Source of the DNA: JAHTBL01 sp038532735
GTDB taxonomy: Bacteria; Pseudomonadota; Alphaproteobacteria; Rhodobacterales; Rhodobacteraceae
Assembly (NCBI GenBank): GCA_038532735.1
Contig: JBCBAC010000002.1
Location: 310,001 to 374,000, forward strand
Length of the DNA stretch: 64,000 bases
Reading direction: 5' to 3'
The position numbers were made by a program, and so were the translations under genes. The notes below the pieces were generated by a model, which worked only from the letters and a program-made list of their open reading frames with translations, was not told where the DNA came from and did no database searches. Numbering within the stretch: the stretch's first letter is position 1; each line of letters begins with the position of its first letter. Positions 52,826 through 61,033 of the stretch are shown here, piece by piece.

Positions 52826-53968
52826 TTAGCCGATCTTGTTGCCCTGGCTCCAAACGCCTCGCAGCAAGGGGGACTGCGCAATCTTGCGAACACGCAGAAC
52901 ATCGCCGCGCGCACCCACTTGAAGAACGCCGCGATCCTCCAGATGCGCCGCCTTGGCCGGGTTACGCGTGATCGTGGCAATCGCGCGCGGAAGATCGTCC
53001 CAAATCTGCGCCAAACGAAACGCGGACAGCAACAGGGAGGCAGGCACGTAATCCGACGACACGATGTCGAGCAGGTTCGCCTCGGCCAGCGCCTCTGCCG
53101 CAACATTGCCTGAGTGAGAGCCGCCACGGATCAGGTTCGGCGCGCCCATCATCACCGCGATCCCATGGGCATGGCACGCCTCTGCCGCCTCGATCGTGGT
53201 CGGGAACTCCGCAAATCCGACGCCATTGGCCTGAGACGTGGCAACATGCGCGGCGGTTGTGTCGTCATGACTGGCCAGAACCGCGCCAAGGCGCTTGGCC
53301 TCCGTCACCGCGCCAGCTTCATGCACAGCGCCAAACCGTTTCTGAAGACCGCGCAAATTCTCGACATGTTCCGCAAAATCCGCGTCCGTCATGCCACGCT
53401 TCTTCGCGACATAGGCTTTCAAGGACGTCATATCGCGGAACTGCCGCTGACCCGGCGTGTGGTCCATCAGGCTGACGATGCCGACACGGTCATCCGGTTT
53501 GAAAAGAGCGAGTTCCTCCAACAGGGTTTCAGAGCAAATCTCTGCCCGCAGATGCAGGAAGTGGCTGATCTTGAAGATACCCTGCGCCCGCGCTGCCAAA
53601 AGCTCATCCGCCAATTTGCGCGCGTAATCCGCATACCCCCCTTTGCCGGTGTGGATAGAGCCCACGCGCATCGCATCAAAGACCGTCGTGATGCCCGTCG
53701 ACGCCAGTTCGGCGTCATGCGCGATCAAGGCGGGCAGATGCGGCCAGTCAACTTCTGGGCGCGGCTCGATATGCCGCTCCACATTGTCGGTGTGCAACTC
53801 GACAAGCCCCGGCAAGACAAAATCGCCGCCGCAGTCCACGGCGCCGCTTGGCACCTGATCCCCCTCAGAAATCTCGGAAATGACACCTTGTTCGATTGTG
53901 ACCGAACCGGTTAGCACCTCATCTGACAGAACCAATCGTGCGTTGGCCAGACACAGATCACCTGACAT
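52826..53968 (-). CDS. phnM: Alpha-D-ribose 1-methylphosphonate 5-triphosphate diphosphatase
   Basis: A 380-residue amidohydrolase of the C-P lyase pathway. It hydrolyses the triphosphate of ribose 1-methylphosphonate 5-triphosphate to diphosphate. The metal-site block LPGLVELHTDNVERH is near residues 52-66. The ATG at 53968 gives a length and N-terminus (LANARLVLSDEVLTGS) like Escherichia coli PhnM. A frame to 54019 exists but would overlap the start of the divergent DUF1045 gene. It is separated from the other phn genes by that divergent gene and phnN. Confidence 0.9.
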   Translation of the reverse strand: MSGDLCLANARLVLSDEVLTGSVTIEQGVISEISEGDQVPSGAVDCGGDFVLPGLVELHTDNVERHIEPRPEVDWPHLPALIAHDAELASTGITTVFDAMRVGSIHTGKGGYADYARKLADELLAARAQGIFKISHFLHLRAEICSETLLEELALFKPDDRVGIVSLMDHTPGQRQFRDMTSLKAYVAKKRGMTDADFAEHVENLRGLQKRFGAVHEAGAVTEAKRLGAVLASHDDTTAAHVATSQANGVGFAEFPTTIEAAEACHAHGIAVMMGAPNLIRGGSHSGNVAAEALAEANLLDIVSSDYVPASLLLSAFRLAQIWDDLPRAIATITRNPAKAAHLEDRGVLQVGARGDVLRVRKIAQSPLLRGVWSQGNKIG

Positions 53969-54017
53969 GTCGTTGTCACATGCCTGGGTCAAAGAGGCGG
54001 CTGAAAAAGGGGAATTC

Positions 54018-54689
54018 ATGTCATACTCTCGATTTGCGATCTATTTTGTCCCGCCTGCGGGGGCTTTGGCGGATTTTGGAGCGGCGTGGCTGGGATGGAA
54101 CATCGCCACAGGTCAGCAGGCAGCCCAACCGGATGTGCCCGGTTTGTGCGACATTACGATGACACCCGGAAAATACGGGTTTCACGGAACCCTGAAGCCA
54201 CCGTTCCGGCTGGCCGAGGGCACGACGTCTGGTGATCTGTACGCTGCTACCGCCAATCTCGCACAAAGCACCGCGCCTGCCCAGTGCGAGACGCTCGCGC
54301 TCAATAAGATGGGCGGGTTTCTGGCGTTGACGCCGCAAGGCGACTTGACCGGGTTGCAGCGCATAGCGGAGGCGTGCGTCCGCGACCTCGACACTTTCCG
54401 CGCCCCGGCGGGCGAAGCAGAACTGGCCCGTCGCCGCGCTGCGGGCCTCAGCGCACGGCAAGAGGCGTTGCTGACCCGCTGGGGATATCCGTATGTGATG
54501 GAGGAATTTCGCTTTCATCTGACCTTGTCGGGCCACCTCCCGACCGAGGATATCGCCAAGTGGCAGACGACGCTGCGAAGCCATCTGCCTGATCTGCCCA
54601 CGCCCTTCCGCATTGACCAGATCGCACTTTGCGGCGAGCGGGCGGATGGGCGGTTCGAACTGGTTCATCGCTACGCCCTCACCGGCTGA
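54018..54689 (+). CDS. DUF1045 phosphonate-operon protein, 2H-phosphoesterase-like
   Basis: A 223-residue protein matching the uncharacterised phosphonate-metabolism family often found in phn loci (TIGR03223/DUF1045). Two H-x-T motifs, H56-G-T58 in YGFHGTLKPPF and H167-L-T169 in FRFHLTLSG, are spaced as in 2H phosphoesterases. Those enzymes open cyclic phosphates or cleave 2'-5' bonds. The ATG at 54018 follows AAGGGGAATTC. It is divergent from phnM and overlaps phnN tail to tail by 19 nt. phnP is not visible in the window, so it may open the cyclic ribose phosphate made by PhnJ. Confidence 0.85.
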   Translation: MSYSRFAIYFVPPAGALADFGAAWLGWNIATGQQAAQPDVPGLCDITMTPGKYGFHGTLKPPFRLAEGTTSGDLYAATANLAQSTAPAQCETLALNKMGGFLALTPQGDLTGLQRIAEACVRDLDTFRAPAGEAELARRRAAGLSARQEALLTRWGYPYVMEEFRFHLTLSGHLPTEDIAKWQTTLRSHLPDLPTPFRIDQIALCGERADGRFELVHRYALTG

Positions 54690-55216
54690 AGTGCTGCAGC
54701 GGCCGTGGCCACCGTATCTGCCAGCGCGCCGTCATTGGAAACATGGATCACCTCCAACCCGTCCGGCAATGGCTTCTCCGCTTCTGCAAGACGGTTGGCG
54801 ATGTCTGACGCGTTTTCGCGCCCCCGGTCGGCAAGACGACGCGCGAGTGTGTCAGGGGTTGCCGTGATGTTGAGCACAACCATCTGCGGAAAGACCTCCG
54901 CCGCTTGAGCAAGTGCTTTTCGAGAGAAGTTAACCAGACAATCTTTGCCATCCTCTAGATGCATCATCACGGTCGCAGGGATGCCGTAGCGCAGCCCATG
55001 TGCCTGCCAATGCACGGCAAAGGCGCCCTCTGCGGCCATCCTTTCAAACGTGGCAACTGAAACGGCATCGTAATCTTCACCGCCCAGCTCAGGCGCGCGC
55101 GTGATCACGCGGCGCACCAGATGAAGTGCAGGCAAAGCGGTGTGCAGCCCGGCCATCACGCTGTCCTTGCCCACACCCGACGGGCCAACCACCGCGATAA
55201 GGTGCCCGGACGTCAT
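54671..55216 (-). CDS. phnN: Ribose 1,5-bisphosphate phosphokinase
   Basis: A 181-residue kinase of the guanylate-kinase-like fold. Walker A VVGPSGVGKDS lies at residues 9-19, and the ITRAPELGGEDYDAVS region follows. PhnN turns ribose 1,5-bisphosphate into PRPP, the last step that returns the ribose of the C-P lyase cycle to nucleotide metabolism. The ATG overlaps the phnL stop by 4 nt. Length matches Escherichia coli PhnN (about 185). It is the last gene of the phnGHI-J-K-L-N operon. Confidence 0.92.
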   Translation of the reverse strand: MTSGHLIAVVGPSGVGKDSVMAGLHTALPALHLVRRVITRAPELGGEDYDAVSVATFERMAAEGAFAVHWQAHGLRYGIPATVMMHLEDGKDCLVNFSRKALAQAAEVFPQMVVLNITATPDTLARRLADRGRENASDIANRLAEAEKPLPDGLEVIHVSNDGALADTVATAAAALQPVRA

Positions 55217-55896
55217 GCCGCCATGCCCGGCGTGAAATGACTGACGTCAATCTCGCGGTCACAGACACGCGCGCGGGCGGCCTCGTCATGGAAAATGCCA
55301 ATAATCGCGGCACCACGAGCTTTGGCATCTTCGATCAGCGATAAAACAACCTCTCGGTTGGCCGCATCAAGGCTGGCCGTGGGTTCATCCAGAAGCATTG
55401 CCGGATAGGCATGGGCAAAGCCACGCGCGATATTCACACGCTGCTGTTCGCCGCCCGAGAAAGTGGTGGGGGACAGGCTCCAGAGCCGTTCGGGGATATT
55501 AAGCTGACGCAAAAGCGCGCGGGCGCGGGCATGCGCTTCCTCTGCGTCGACGCCCACCGATCTGAGCGGCTCCGCCACCACATCGAGTGTCGGCACACGC
55601 GGGACGACGCGCAGGAACTGGCTGACATACCCCAAGACCTCGCGGCGCAGGGCGATGATCTCCCGCGGTTTGGCCTGCACGATATCAAGATCGCCGATCC
55701 TGATCTGCCCCGACTGCGCGCGGTAATTGCCGTAAATCATGCGCATCAGTGTGGATTTCCCCGCACCCGAGGCCCCGGTCAGCGCGACGCACTCCCCCGG
55801 TGCGACAGAAAGCGAGACATGGCGCAGCACCTCAATGACAGCGCCTCCCTGATTGTGAAGCGTGAAGGTTTTGGAGACGTTCTCAAGCGCAATCAT
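55213..55896 (-). CDS. phnL: C-P lyase system ATP-binding protein PhnL
   Basis: A 227-residue ABC-type ATPase, the length expected for PhnL. Walker A TGASGAGKST is near residue 39, the signature FSGGEQQRVNIARG near 145, and Walker B LLDEPTASLD follows. In C-P lyase PhnL is required for the reaction with PhnG, H and I, coupling ribose-triphosphate formation, rather than for transport. It starts 3 nt after the phnK stop and overlaps phnN by 4 nt. Confidence 0.93.
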   Translation of the reverse strand: MIALENVSKTFTLHNQGGAVIEVLRHVSLSVAPGECVALTGASGAGKSTLMRMIYGNYRAQSGQIRIGDLDIVQAKPREIIALRREVLGYVSQFLRVVPRVPTLDVVAEPLRSVGVDAEEAHARARALLRQLNIPERLWSLSPTTFSGGEQQRVNIARGFAHAYPAMLLDEPTASLDAANREVVLSLIEDAKARGAAIIGIFHDEAARARVCDREIDVSHFTPGMAA

Positions 55897-55899
55897 GGA

Positions 55900-56670
55900 T
55901 CATACCTGCAAGACGGAACTGACAAGAAGCTGGCTATAGGCGTGTTGCGGATCATCCAGCACCTGATCCGTCAGCCCGGCTTCGACCACATGGCCGGACT
56001 TCATCACCATAAGGCGGTCCGCCAAAAGGCGCACGACCGCCAGATCATGGGTCACGATGATCGCAGACAAGCCCATATCGCGCACAAGGCCGCGCACCAG
56101 ATCCAGTAGCCGCGCCTGGACAGAGACATCAAGCCCGCCGGTCGGCTCATCCATGAAGACAAGCCGCGGACCCGTCACAAGGTTGCGCGCAATCTGAAGC
56201 CGCTGCTGCATGCCGCCTGAAAAGGTCGTAGGGCGGTCATCGACGCGGGCGGCGTCAATCTCGACCCGCTCCAGCCAATCGGTGGCTTTGGTGCGAATGT
56301 CGCCGTAGTGCCGCGCGCCGACAGCCATCAAACGCTCCCCGACATTGCCACCCGCACTGACGCCCATCCGCAGACCGTCGCGGGCATGTTGATGCACAAA
56401 CGCCCAATCGGTGCGGCTGAGCATACGCCGCGCAGGCTCTGACATCGTGACGGTATCGTGGGGGCCGTCAGCCCTTGTGTCATAGATAACCTGCCCGGCA
56501 TCCGGGCGCAGATGCCCGGCCATGCAATTGAGCAGCGTGGATTTGCCCGACCCGCTCTCCCCGACGATCCCCATCACCTCGCCGGGATACAGATCGAAGG
56601 AGACATCGGCGCAGCCGATATGCGCACCGTAGCGTTTGGTGATCCCCTGAACCGAAAGCAAAGGTGTCAT
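55900..56670 (-). CDS. phnK: C-P lyase system ATP-binding protein PhnK
   Basis: A 256-residue ABC-type ATPase similar in length to Escherichia coli PhnK. Walker A GESGSGKST is near residue 36, the signature FSGGMQQRLQIARNL near 152, and Walker B FMDEPTGGLDV follows. In the C-P lyase complex PhnK binds on PhnJ. It overlaps phnJ by 4 nt and ends 3 nt before phnL. It should not be read as a transporter ATPase; the importer genes of the locus are on the other side of phnF. Confidence 0.93.
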   Translation of the reverse strand: MTPLLSVQGITKRYGAHIGCADVSFDLYPGEVMGIVGESGSGKSTLLNCMAGHLRPDAGQVIYDTRADGPHDTVTMSEPARRMLSRTDWAFVHQHARDGLRMGVSAGGNVGERLMAVGARHYGDIRTKATDWLERVEIDAARVDDRPTTFSGGMQQRLQIARNLVTGPRLVFMDEPTGGLDVSVQARLLDLVRGLVRDMGLSAIIVTHDLAVVRLLADRLMVMKSGHVVEAGLTDQVLDDPQHAYSQLLVSSVLQV

Positions 56671-57518
56671 GCTGCGTCCTGTCCTTTATGGCCCGCCGCC
56701 TGACGGGCCTCGCAATAATCCGTGTCCGAGCAGACAAACATCCGCCCACCCGCATCGTCGATTATCACCTCATCCAGATAGCTGTCTGCCGCATCGCACA
56801 GCCCACAGCGCTGATCTGCCTTTGAGGCTTCAAACGGGTGATCCTCAAAATCGAGGCTGATCACCTGAGTATAGGGCGGCAGCGCATAAATGCGCTGTTC
56901 ACGCCCCGCGCCGAAAAGCTGGATGGCGGCCATGTCCCCCAGCTTCGGGTTGTCGAATTTCGGGATTGGGGACGGATCCATGACATACCGCCCCTCAACC
57001 CTCACCGGATAGGCATAAGACGTCGCGATATGTCCGTGACGGCTGATATCCTCATAAAGCTTCACATGCATCAACCCGTATTCCTCAAGACTGTGCATCT
57101 TGCGCGTTTCGCTTTCGCGCGGCTCCAGAAAGCGCAGGGGCTCCGGGATCGGCACTTGATAGACAAGGATCTGTCCCGCGCGCAGCGGCTCTTCGGGGAT
57201 ACGGTGACGGGTTTGGATCACGCTCGCTTCAGAGGTCGCGGTTGTCGTCGCCACGCCTGCGGTGCGCTCGAAAAAGGTGCGGATCGACACGGCATTGGTC
57301 GTGTCATCGGCACCCTGATCAATCACCTTGAACGTATCCTCGGGCGTCAAAACCGCGGCAGAGACCTGAACGCCCCCGGTGCCCCATCCATAGGGCATCG
57401 GCATTTCGCGGCTGGCGAAAGGCACCTGATATCCCGGAATGGCCAGCCCTTTGAGGATCGCACGTCGGATCATGCGCTTGGTCTGCTCATCGAGATAGGC
57501 GAAGTTGTAGTCATCCAT
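56667..57518 (-). CDS. phnJ: C-P lyase catalytic subunit PhnJ
   Basis: A 283-residue radical SAM-like enzyme that cleaves the carbon-phosphorus bond of ribose 1-methylphosphonate 5-phosphate. The iron-sulfur cysteines are C238, C241, C263 and C269 (CGLC, then CSDTDYC). They are spaced exactly as C241, C244, C266 and C272 in Escherichia coli. The GWGTGGVQ block is at 44-51. The ATG at 57518 follows the end of the histidine-phosphatase gene by 11 nt; a longer frame lies inside that gene. It overlaps phnK by 4 nt. Confidence 0.95.
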   Translation of the reverse strand: MDDYNFAYLDEQTKRMIRRAILKGLAIPGYQVPFASREMPMPYGWGTGGVQVSAAVLTPEDTFKVIDQGADDTTNAVSIRTFFERTAGVATTTATSEASVIQTRHRIPEEPLRAGQILVYQVPIPEPLRFLEPRESETRKMHSLEEYGLMHVKLYEDISRHGHIATSYAYPVRVEGRYVMDPSPIPKFDNPKLGDMAAIQLFGAGREQRIYALPPYTQVISLDFEDHPFEASKADQRCGLCDAADSYLDEVIIDDAGGRMFVCSDTDYCEARQAAGHKGQDAA

Positions 57519-57529
57519 GGGTGTCTGCC

Positions 57530-58102
57530 TCAAATCCGTGTCCAGTCGGTTGGTGGGCTTTGCAAATCGGTATCGGTGATAAAATAGCAGCCCCCGCCCG
57601 GCCTCTGATCCTCCGCGCGCGTGATCTCGATCCCCTTCAGATGGCAGCGCAAAAGCGCGCCCACCGCACCATGCGCCACGATCAAGATGTCGCCCGCGCT
57701 TTGATCCAGCGCTGTAATCGTCTGTGTTGCCGCAACAACCCGCGCTTGCGCAGCCCGCGCCGTCTCCCAACCGCGCATCGAGCTATCTGGCGCGGCAAAA
57801 AACAGATCTGCCGCCTCTTCAAACGCATTGGGAGGAAGAAACCCGGTCGCACTGCGGTCGTTTTCACCCAGCGGCGGAACGATCTGCACCGAAAGCCCCT
57901 TCGCTTTGGCCACATGGTCCGCACCGTCACGAGCCTTACGCTCGGCACTCGCATAAAGCGCCGTCACATTGTCGAGCACATCCGTCTCGACGAAGGCGGC
58001 GTGCCGAGCATGGCCCTTCTCGCTGAGCGGCCAGTCGGGCACCGGAACCTCCGGATCAATCGCGACCTCTGCGTGGGTTAGAAAGATCAGCTTGCGTGTC
58101 AT
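57530..58102 (-). CDS. Histidine-phosphatase-like protein inside the phn operon
   Basis: A 190-residue histidine phosphatase superfamily member. The usual RHG catalytic motif reads LTHAE: the nucleophile H10 is kept, but the arginine before it is T9 and the glycine after it is A11. A later VAHGAVGAL block near 144 supplies the second histidine, and YASAERKARDGAD keeps one substrate-side arginine. The ATG overlaps the phnI stop by 4 nt, and the gene sits between phnI and phnJ. It may dephosphorylate a ribose phosphate intermediate, or stand in for phnP/phosphatase steps. This is inference from position. Confidence 0.8.
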   Translation of the reverse strand: MTRKLIFLTHAEVAIDPEVPVPDWPLSEKGHARHAAFVETDVLDNVTALYASAERKARDGADHVAKAKGLSVQIVPPLGENDRSATGFLPPNAFEEAADLFFAAPDSSMRGWETARAAQARVVAATQTITALDQSAGDILIVAHGAVGALLRCHLKGIEITRAEDQRPGGGCYFITDTDLQSPPTDWTRI

Positions 58103-59187
58103 TCCGCGGCGTCCTGCACCTGATCAGCGCCCGCCTCGCGGCGCAGTTTACGGACCAGCTCAAGCTCGGACTGGAAATCGACGTAATGGGGCAGCTTGAT
58201 ATGCTCCAGAAAGCCCGTCGCTTGGATATTGTCGGCGTGATAAAGAACAAACTCGGCGTCTTGCGCCGGTGCGCCTTCAAAATCCTCGCCCAGTTCTTCC
58301 CAGCGCAAAGCCCGATCAACCAGCGCCATCGAGATCGCTTTCCGTTCCGTCTGGCCAAAAACCAAACCATAGCCGCGAGTGAATTGCGGCGGTTCAGTTT
58401 TGGAGCCTTTGAATTGGTTGACCGTCTCACATTCGGTCAATGTGATCTCTCCGATCTCGACGGCAAAACCAAGCTCGGGAATGTCCATCTCCACCGCGAC
58501 AGAACCAATCCGCAGTTCGCCGACAAAGGCGTGATTGCGGGCGTAGCCGCGCTGGGTGGAATAGGCGAGACCCAGCGTGAAACCCTCATCCGAGCGGGTG
58601 AGTGCCTGCAAGCGCAGCGCGCGCTCCGCCGGCATTTCCAGCGGCTCGCGCGTCAGGTCCGGGGGGGGCGTGTCATCACGGGGGGCTTCCTCGATTAGCC
58701 CTTCCTGGTTCAGGAAATCGGTCACATGCGGCACGTCACCCGGCGCAGCCTCCCGCTCTGGCGCGACGGGTCTTTCACCCTCTGCCGCGAGTTTGAAATC
58801 CAACAAACGGTGCGTGTAGTCGAACGTAGGTCCCAGCACTTGCCCGCCCGGCACATCCTTGAACGTGGCTGAGATACGCCGGTCACACGCCATCGCCCCG
58901 GTATCGACAGGCTCTGAGGTGCCAAAGCGCGGCAGGGTCGTGCGGTAGGCCCGGATCAGGAAGATCGCCTCAATCAGATCACCACGCGCTTGCTTGATCG
59001 CGAGAGCGGCAAGGTCAGGATCATAAAGCGACCCTTCTGCCATGACCCGATTGACCGCAAGGCTCAGCTGCGCGCGAATTTGCGCAACGCTCAGCTCTGC
59101 AATTTCCGGATCGCCGCGCCGCTCTTCGGCCAGCCACGCATGGGCGTTCTCAATCGCCCGTTCGCCCCCTTTGACAGCCACATACAT
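58099..59187 (-). CDS. phnI: C-P lyase core complex subunit PhnI
   Basis: A 362-residue PhnI (354 in Escherichia coli), with the expected N-terminus MYVAVKGGERAIENAHAWL and a family block HAFVGELRIGSVAVEMDIP near residue 220. PhnI with G, H and L moves the alkylphosphonate onto the C1 of ribose from a purine nucleotide. It abuts phnH (shared base at 59187) and overlaps the histidine-phosphatase gene by 4 nt. The C-terminus is charged (REAGADQVQDAAE). Confidence 0.95.
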   Translation of the reverse strand: MYVAVKGGERAIENAHAWLAEERRGDPEIAELSVAQIRAQLSLAVNRVMAEGSLYDPDLAALAIKQARGDLIEAIFLIRAYRTTLPRFGTSEPVDTGAMACDRRISATFKDVPGGQVLGPTFDYTHRLLDFKLAAEGERPVAPEREAAPGDVPHVTDFLNQEGLIEEAPRDDTPPPDLTREPLEMPAERALRLQALTRSDEGFTLGLAYSTQRGYARNHAFVGELRIGSVAVEMDIPELGFAVEIGEITLTECETVNQFKGSKTEPPQFTRGYGLVFGQTERKAISMALVDRALRWEELGEDFEGAPAQDAEFVLYHADNIQATGFLEHIKLPHYVDFQSELELVRKLRREAGADQVQDAAE

Positions 59188-59780
59188 CAGCGCACCTCCA
59201 ACATAGAGGACGGCGCGCAGACCTCGGTGGATCGCGGGAGCGCTGCGACCTGATCCTCACAGGTGAAAATGAAGTCCAGCCCCAGCGGGAAGAGCGCGTG
59301 GTTTGACTGGAACGCCTCGATATCGGGTAACGATAGCGCGGCTGTCTCCTTGATGCCCGGCCCACGGAGCAGAGCACCGGAAGCGGTCAGTTTCGGCATA
59401 TCCACGATCAGCGTGGCAGAGCGGTCGGGATATTCTGACGTACCGATAGGATAGGCCGAGAGCGGCAACAATGCCCCCCATGCGCCGACGGCAAACATGC
59501 AGTGAGAGGGCCCTGCCAAGGGCGCGCCAGTGTGAAACGCCAGCCAGTCGCGCACCTCCGCGCGATCCGCATCACCGGCCAAAAAAACGGGCGTGTCCGT
59601 GTCGCACAAGGTCAGAAGAACCGCCCCTGCAGCAGCAGACAAAGGTGCCGGCGGCTCCGCCCCCGAAAGGGGCTGCAGCGTGCCGGGGCGCGCCATCGCC
59701 TCCATCACACTGCGGAACGCATGGGCGGACTGCAGGGCGGAATCTGCAAAACCACCAGACAGTGTTTGTGCCTGCATCAA
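59187..59780 (-). CDS. phnH: C-P lyase core complex subunit PhnH
   Basis: A 197-residue PhnH of normal length. The conserved N-terminal part SAHAFRSVMEAMARPGTLQPL (about residues 19-39) and a later GPGIKETAALSLP block near 137-149 are typical. PhnH is part of the G2H2I2J2 core complex and shares the PLP-transferase fold without the cofactor. It overlaps phnG by 4 nt and shares its last base with the first base of phnI. Confidence 0.94.
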   Translation of the reverse strand: MMQAQTLSGGFADSALQSAHAFRSVMEAMARPGTLQPLSGAEPPAPLSAAAGAVLLTLCDTDTPVFLAGDADRAEVRDWLAFHTGAPLAGPSHCMFAVGAWGALLPLSAYPIGTSEYPDRSATLIVDMPKLTASGALLRGPGIKETAALSLPDIEAFQSNHALFPLGLDFIFTCEDQVAALPRSTEVCAPSSMLEVR

Positions 59781-60232
59781 TCCTCTCCTCTGACCATGGT
59801 GAAAAAGTCGACCTTGGTGGCTGCAGCCTTGGCAGCTCGCGTCGCTTTAGCGGTCGCGCGCTCTTCCATCAGCGGATCAAGCACAGCGCTGCGCAGCAGC
59901 TCTGCCGCATCGGTCTGCATCAACGCATCAACCAACGCGGCCGCCTCCGCATCGGCTTTGCGGCGACCTTGGATATAGGCGTGACCCACCTCGCCACTCT
60001 CGAGCGTCAACGCACAACGCGTTACGGTCATCTCGCCCAGATTGAACGGCGCCCCCGTTGCACCAGCCCGTCCACGCACCATCGCGCTGCCAATCTCTGG
60101 CGCGCGAAGCCACGTGAAGGCCGGACGGGGCATGGCAGCATCCAACAGCGCCGCAACGCGACCTTCTGGCGCTTTGGCCATCAAGCTCATCCACGCCTTT
60201 CGGGGAGCCGTTTCATCGAAAGCGTCTTTCAT
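59777..60232 (-). CDS. phnG: C-P lyase core complex subunit PhnG
   Basis: A 151-residue PhnG (150 in Escherichia coli) and first gene of the core operon. The conserved part WLRAPEIGSAMVRGRAGATG (about residues 41-60) includes the MVRGR segment, and CALTLESGEVGHAYIQGR follows. Its start lies 81 bp from the divergent phnF gene; the gap contains TATAC repeats that look like the phn operator. It overlaps phnH by 4 nt. Confidence 0.94.
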   Translation of the reverse strand: MKDAFDETAPRKAWMSLMAKAPEGRVAALLDAAMPRPAFTWLRAPEIGSAMVRGRAGATGAPFNLGEMTVTRCALTLESGEVGHAYIQGRRKADAEAAALVDALMQTDAAELLRSAVLDPLMEERATAKATRAAKAAATKVDFFTMVRGED

Positions 60233-60247
60233 CTCGACAACTTTTCC

Positions 60248-60266
60248 GTATACTATACAACTATAC
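60248..60266. promoter_or_regulatory. Candidate PhnF operator between phnG and phnF
   Basis: GTATA-C-TATAC (60248-60258) is a perfect 11-bp inverted repeat, followed by AACTATAC (to 60266), which repeats CTATAC. The element is in the 81-bp divergent gap between phnG and the GntR/HutC-family phnF. PhnF regulators bind TATA-containing palindromes, so autoregulation and control of phnG are likely. Confidence 0.6.
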
Positions 60267-60313
60267 TTATCTTATCATATCCGCCGCCGCGCGACAGGGG
60301 AGATTTGTGAAGT

Positions 60314-61033
60314 TTGCATGACAAAGCGACCAAAACGCCCGTCTGGAAAGCCATCGCCGACGCCCTGCGCAGCGATCTGGCCGAGGGGCGCTATAGCCCC
60401 GGCGACAAGCTCCCGACGGAGGCCGCCTTGGCAGACCGCTTCGGCGTCAACCGGCACACGGTGCGCCACGGCATCTCCGCGCTGGTCGACGAAGGGCTAA
60501 TCAGAACGCGCCGCGGATCGGGCGCTTTCGTCGCCGCGACCCCTACCGACTATCCCATCGGCACGCGGGTGCGGTTCCACGAGAACCTGATCGCAGCCGG
60601 ACGCCTGCCGGAAAAGCGGGTTCTGCATGTCGACAACCGCGCCGCGTCCGAAGGTGAGGCCAAAGCGCTCCACCTCACGGCAGGCGATCCGGTCTGCGCC
60701 TATCACGGATTGTCACTGGCCGATGGTCAGCCCATCGCCGTGTTCGAGAGCGTCTTCCCACTCGCCCGCCTGCCCGGCATCGCAGCGGCGTTGGAGACAA
60801 CCAGCAGCGTGACCGAAGCGCTCCGCACCCAAGGCGTTACCGACTACACCCGCGCGATGACCCGCCTGACGGCTGTCAGGGCTACTGCCACGCAAGCCCT
60901 GCATCTGCATATCAGCGAAGGCGATCCTTTGCTCAGATCAACAGGCGTGAACGTGAACACTGATGGGCAGCCATTAGAATATGGCCGCACCTGGTTCGCC
61001 GGCGACAGGGTGACACTGACGTTCGAAGGCTAG
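60314..61033 (+). CDS. phnF: Phosphonate metabolism transcriptional regulator PhnF (GntR/HutC family)
   Basis: A 239-residue regulator. An N-terminal winged helix-turn-helix (about residues 8-75; DRFGVNRHTVRHGISALVDEG) is followed by a UTRA ligand domain. The call as PhnF rests on its position between phnG and the phnE genes and on its HutC-type architecture. It starts with TTG at 60314, with GGGGAG about 11 nt upstream, a weak site. It is divergent from phnG and shares the CTAG stop with the convergent acyltransferase gene. Confidence 0.9.
   Translation: MHDKATKTPVWKAIADALRSDLAEGRYSPGDKLPTEAALADRFGVNRHTVRHGISALVDEGLIRTRRGSGAFVAATPTDYPIGTRVRFHENLIAAGRLPEKRVLHVDNRAASEGEAKALHLTAGDPVCAYHGLSLADGQPIAVFESVFPLARLPGIAAALETTSSVTEALRTQGVTDYTRAMTRLTAVRATATQALHLHISEGDPLLRSTGVNVNTDGQPLEYGRTWFAGDRVTLTFEG

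Noticed and set aside
55213..56670. Reading PhnK and PhnL as ATPases of the phosphonate importer
   Set aside because: Their position with phnJ and phnN and their lengths match C-P lyase subunits; the importer ATPase phnC is expected beyond the right edge.
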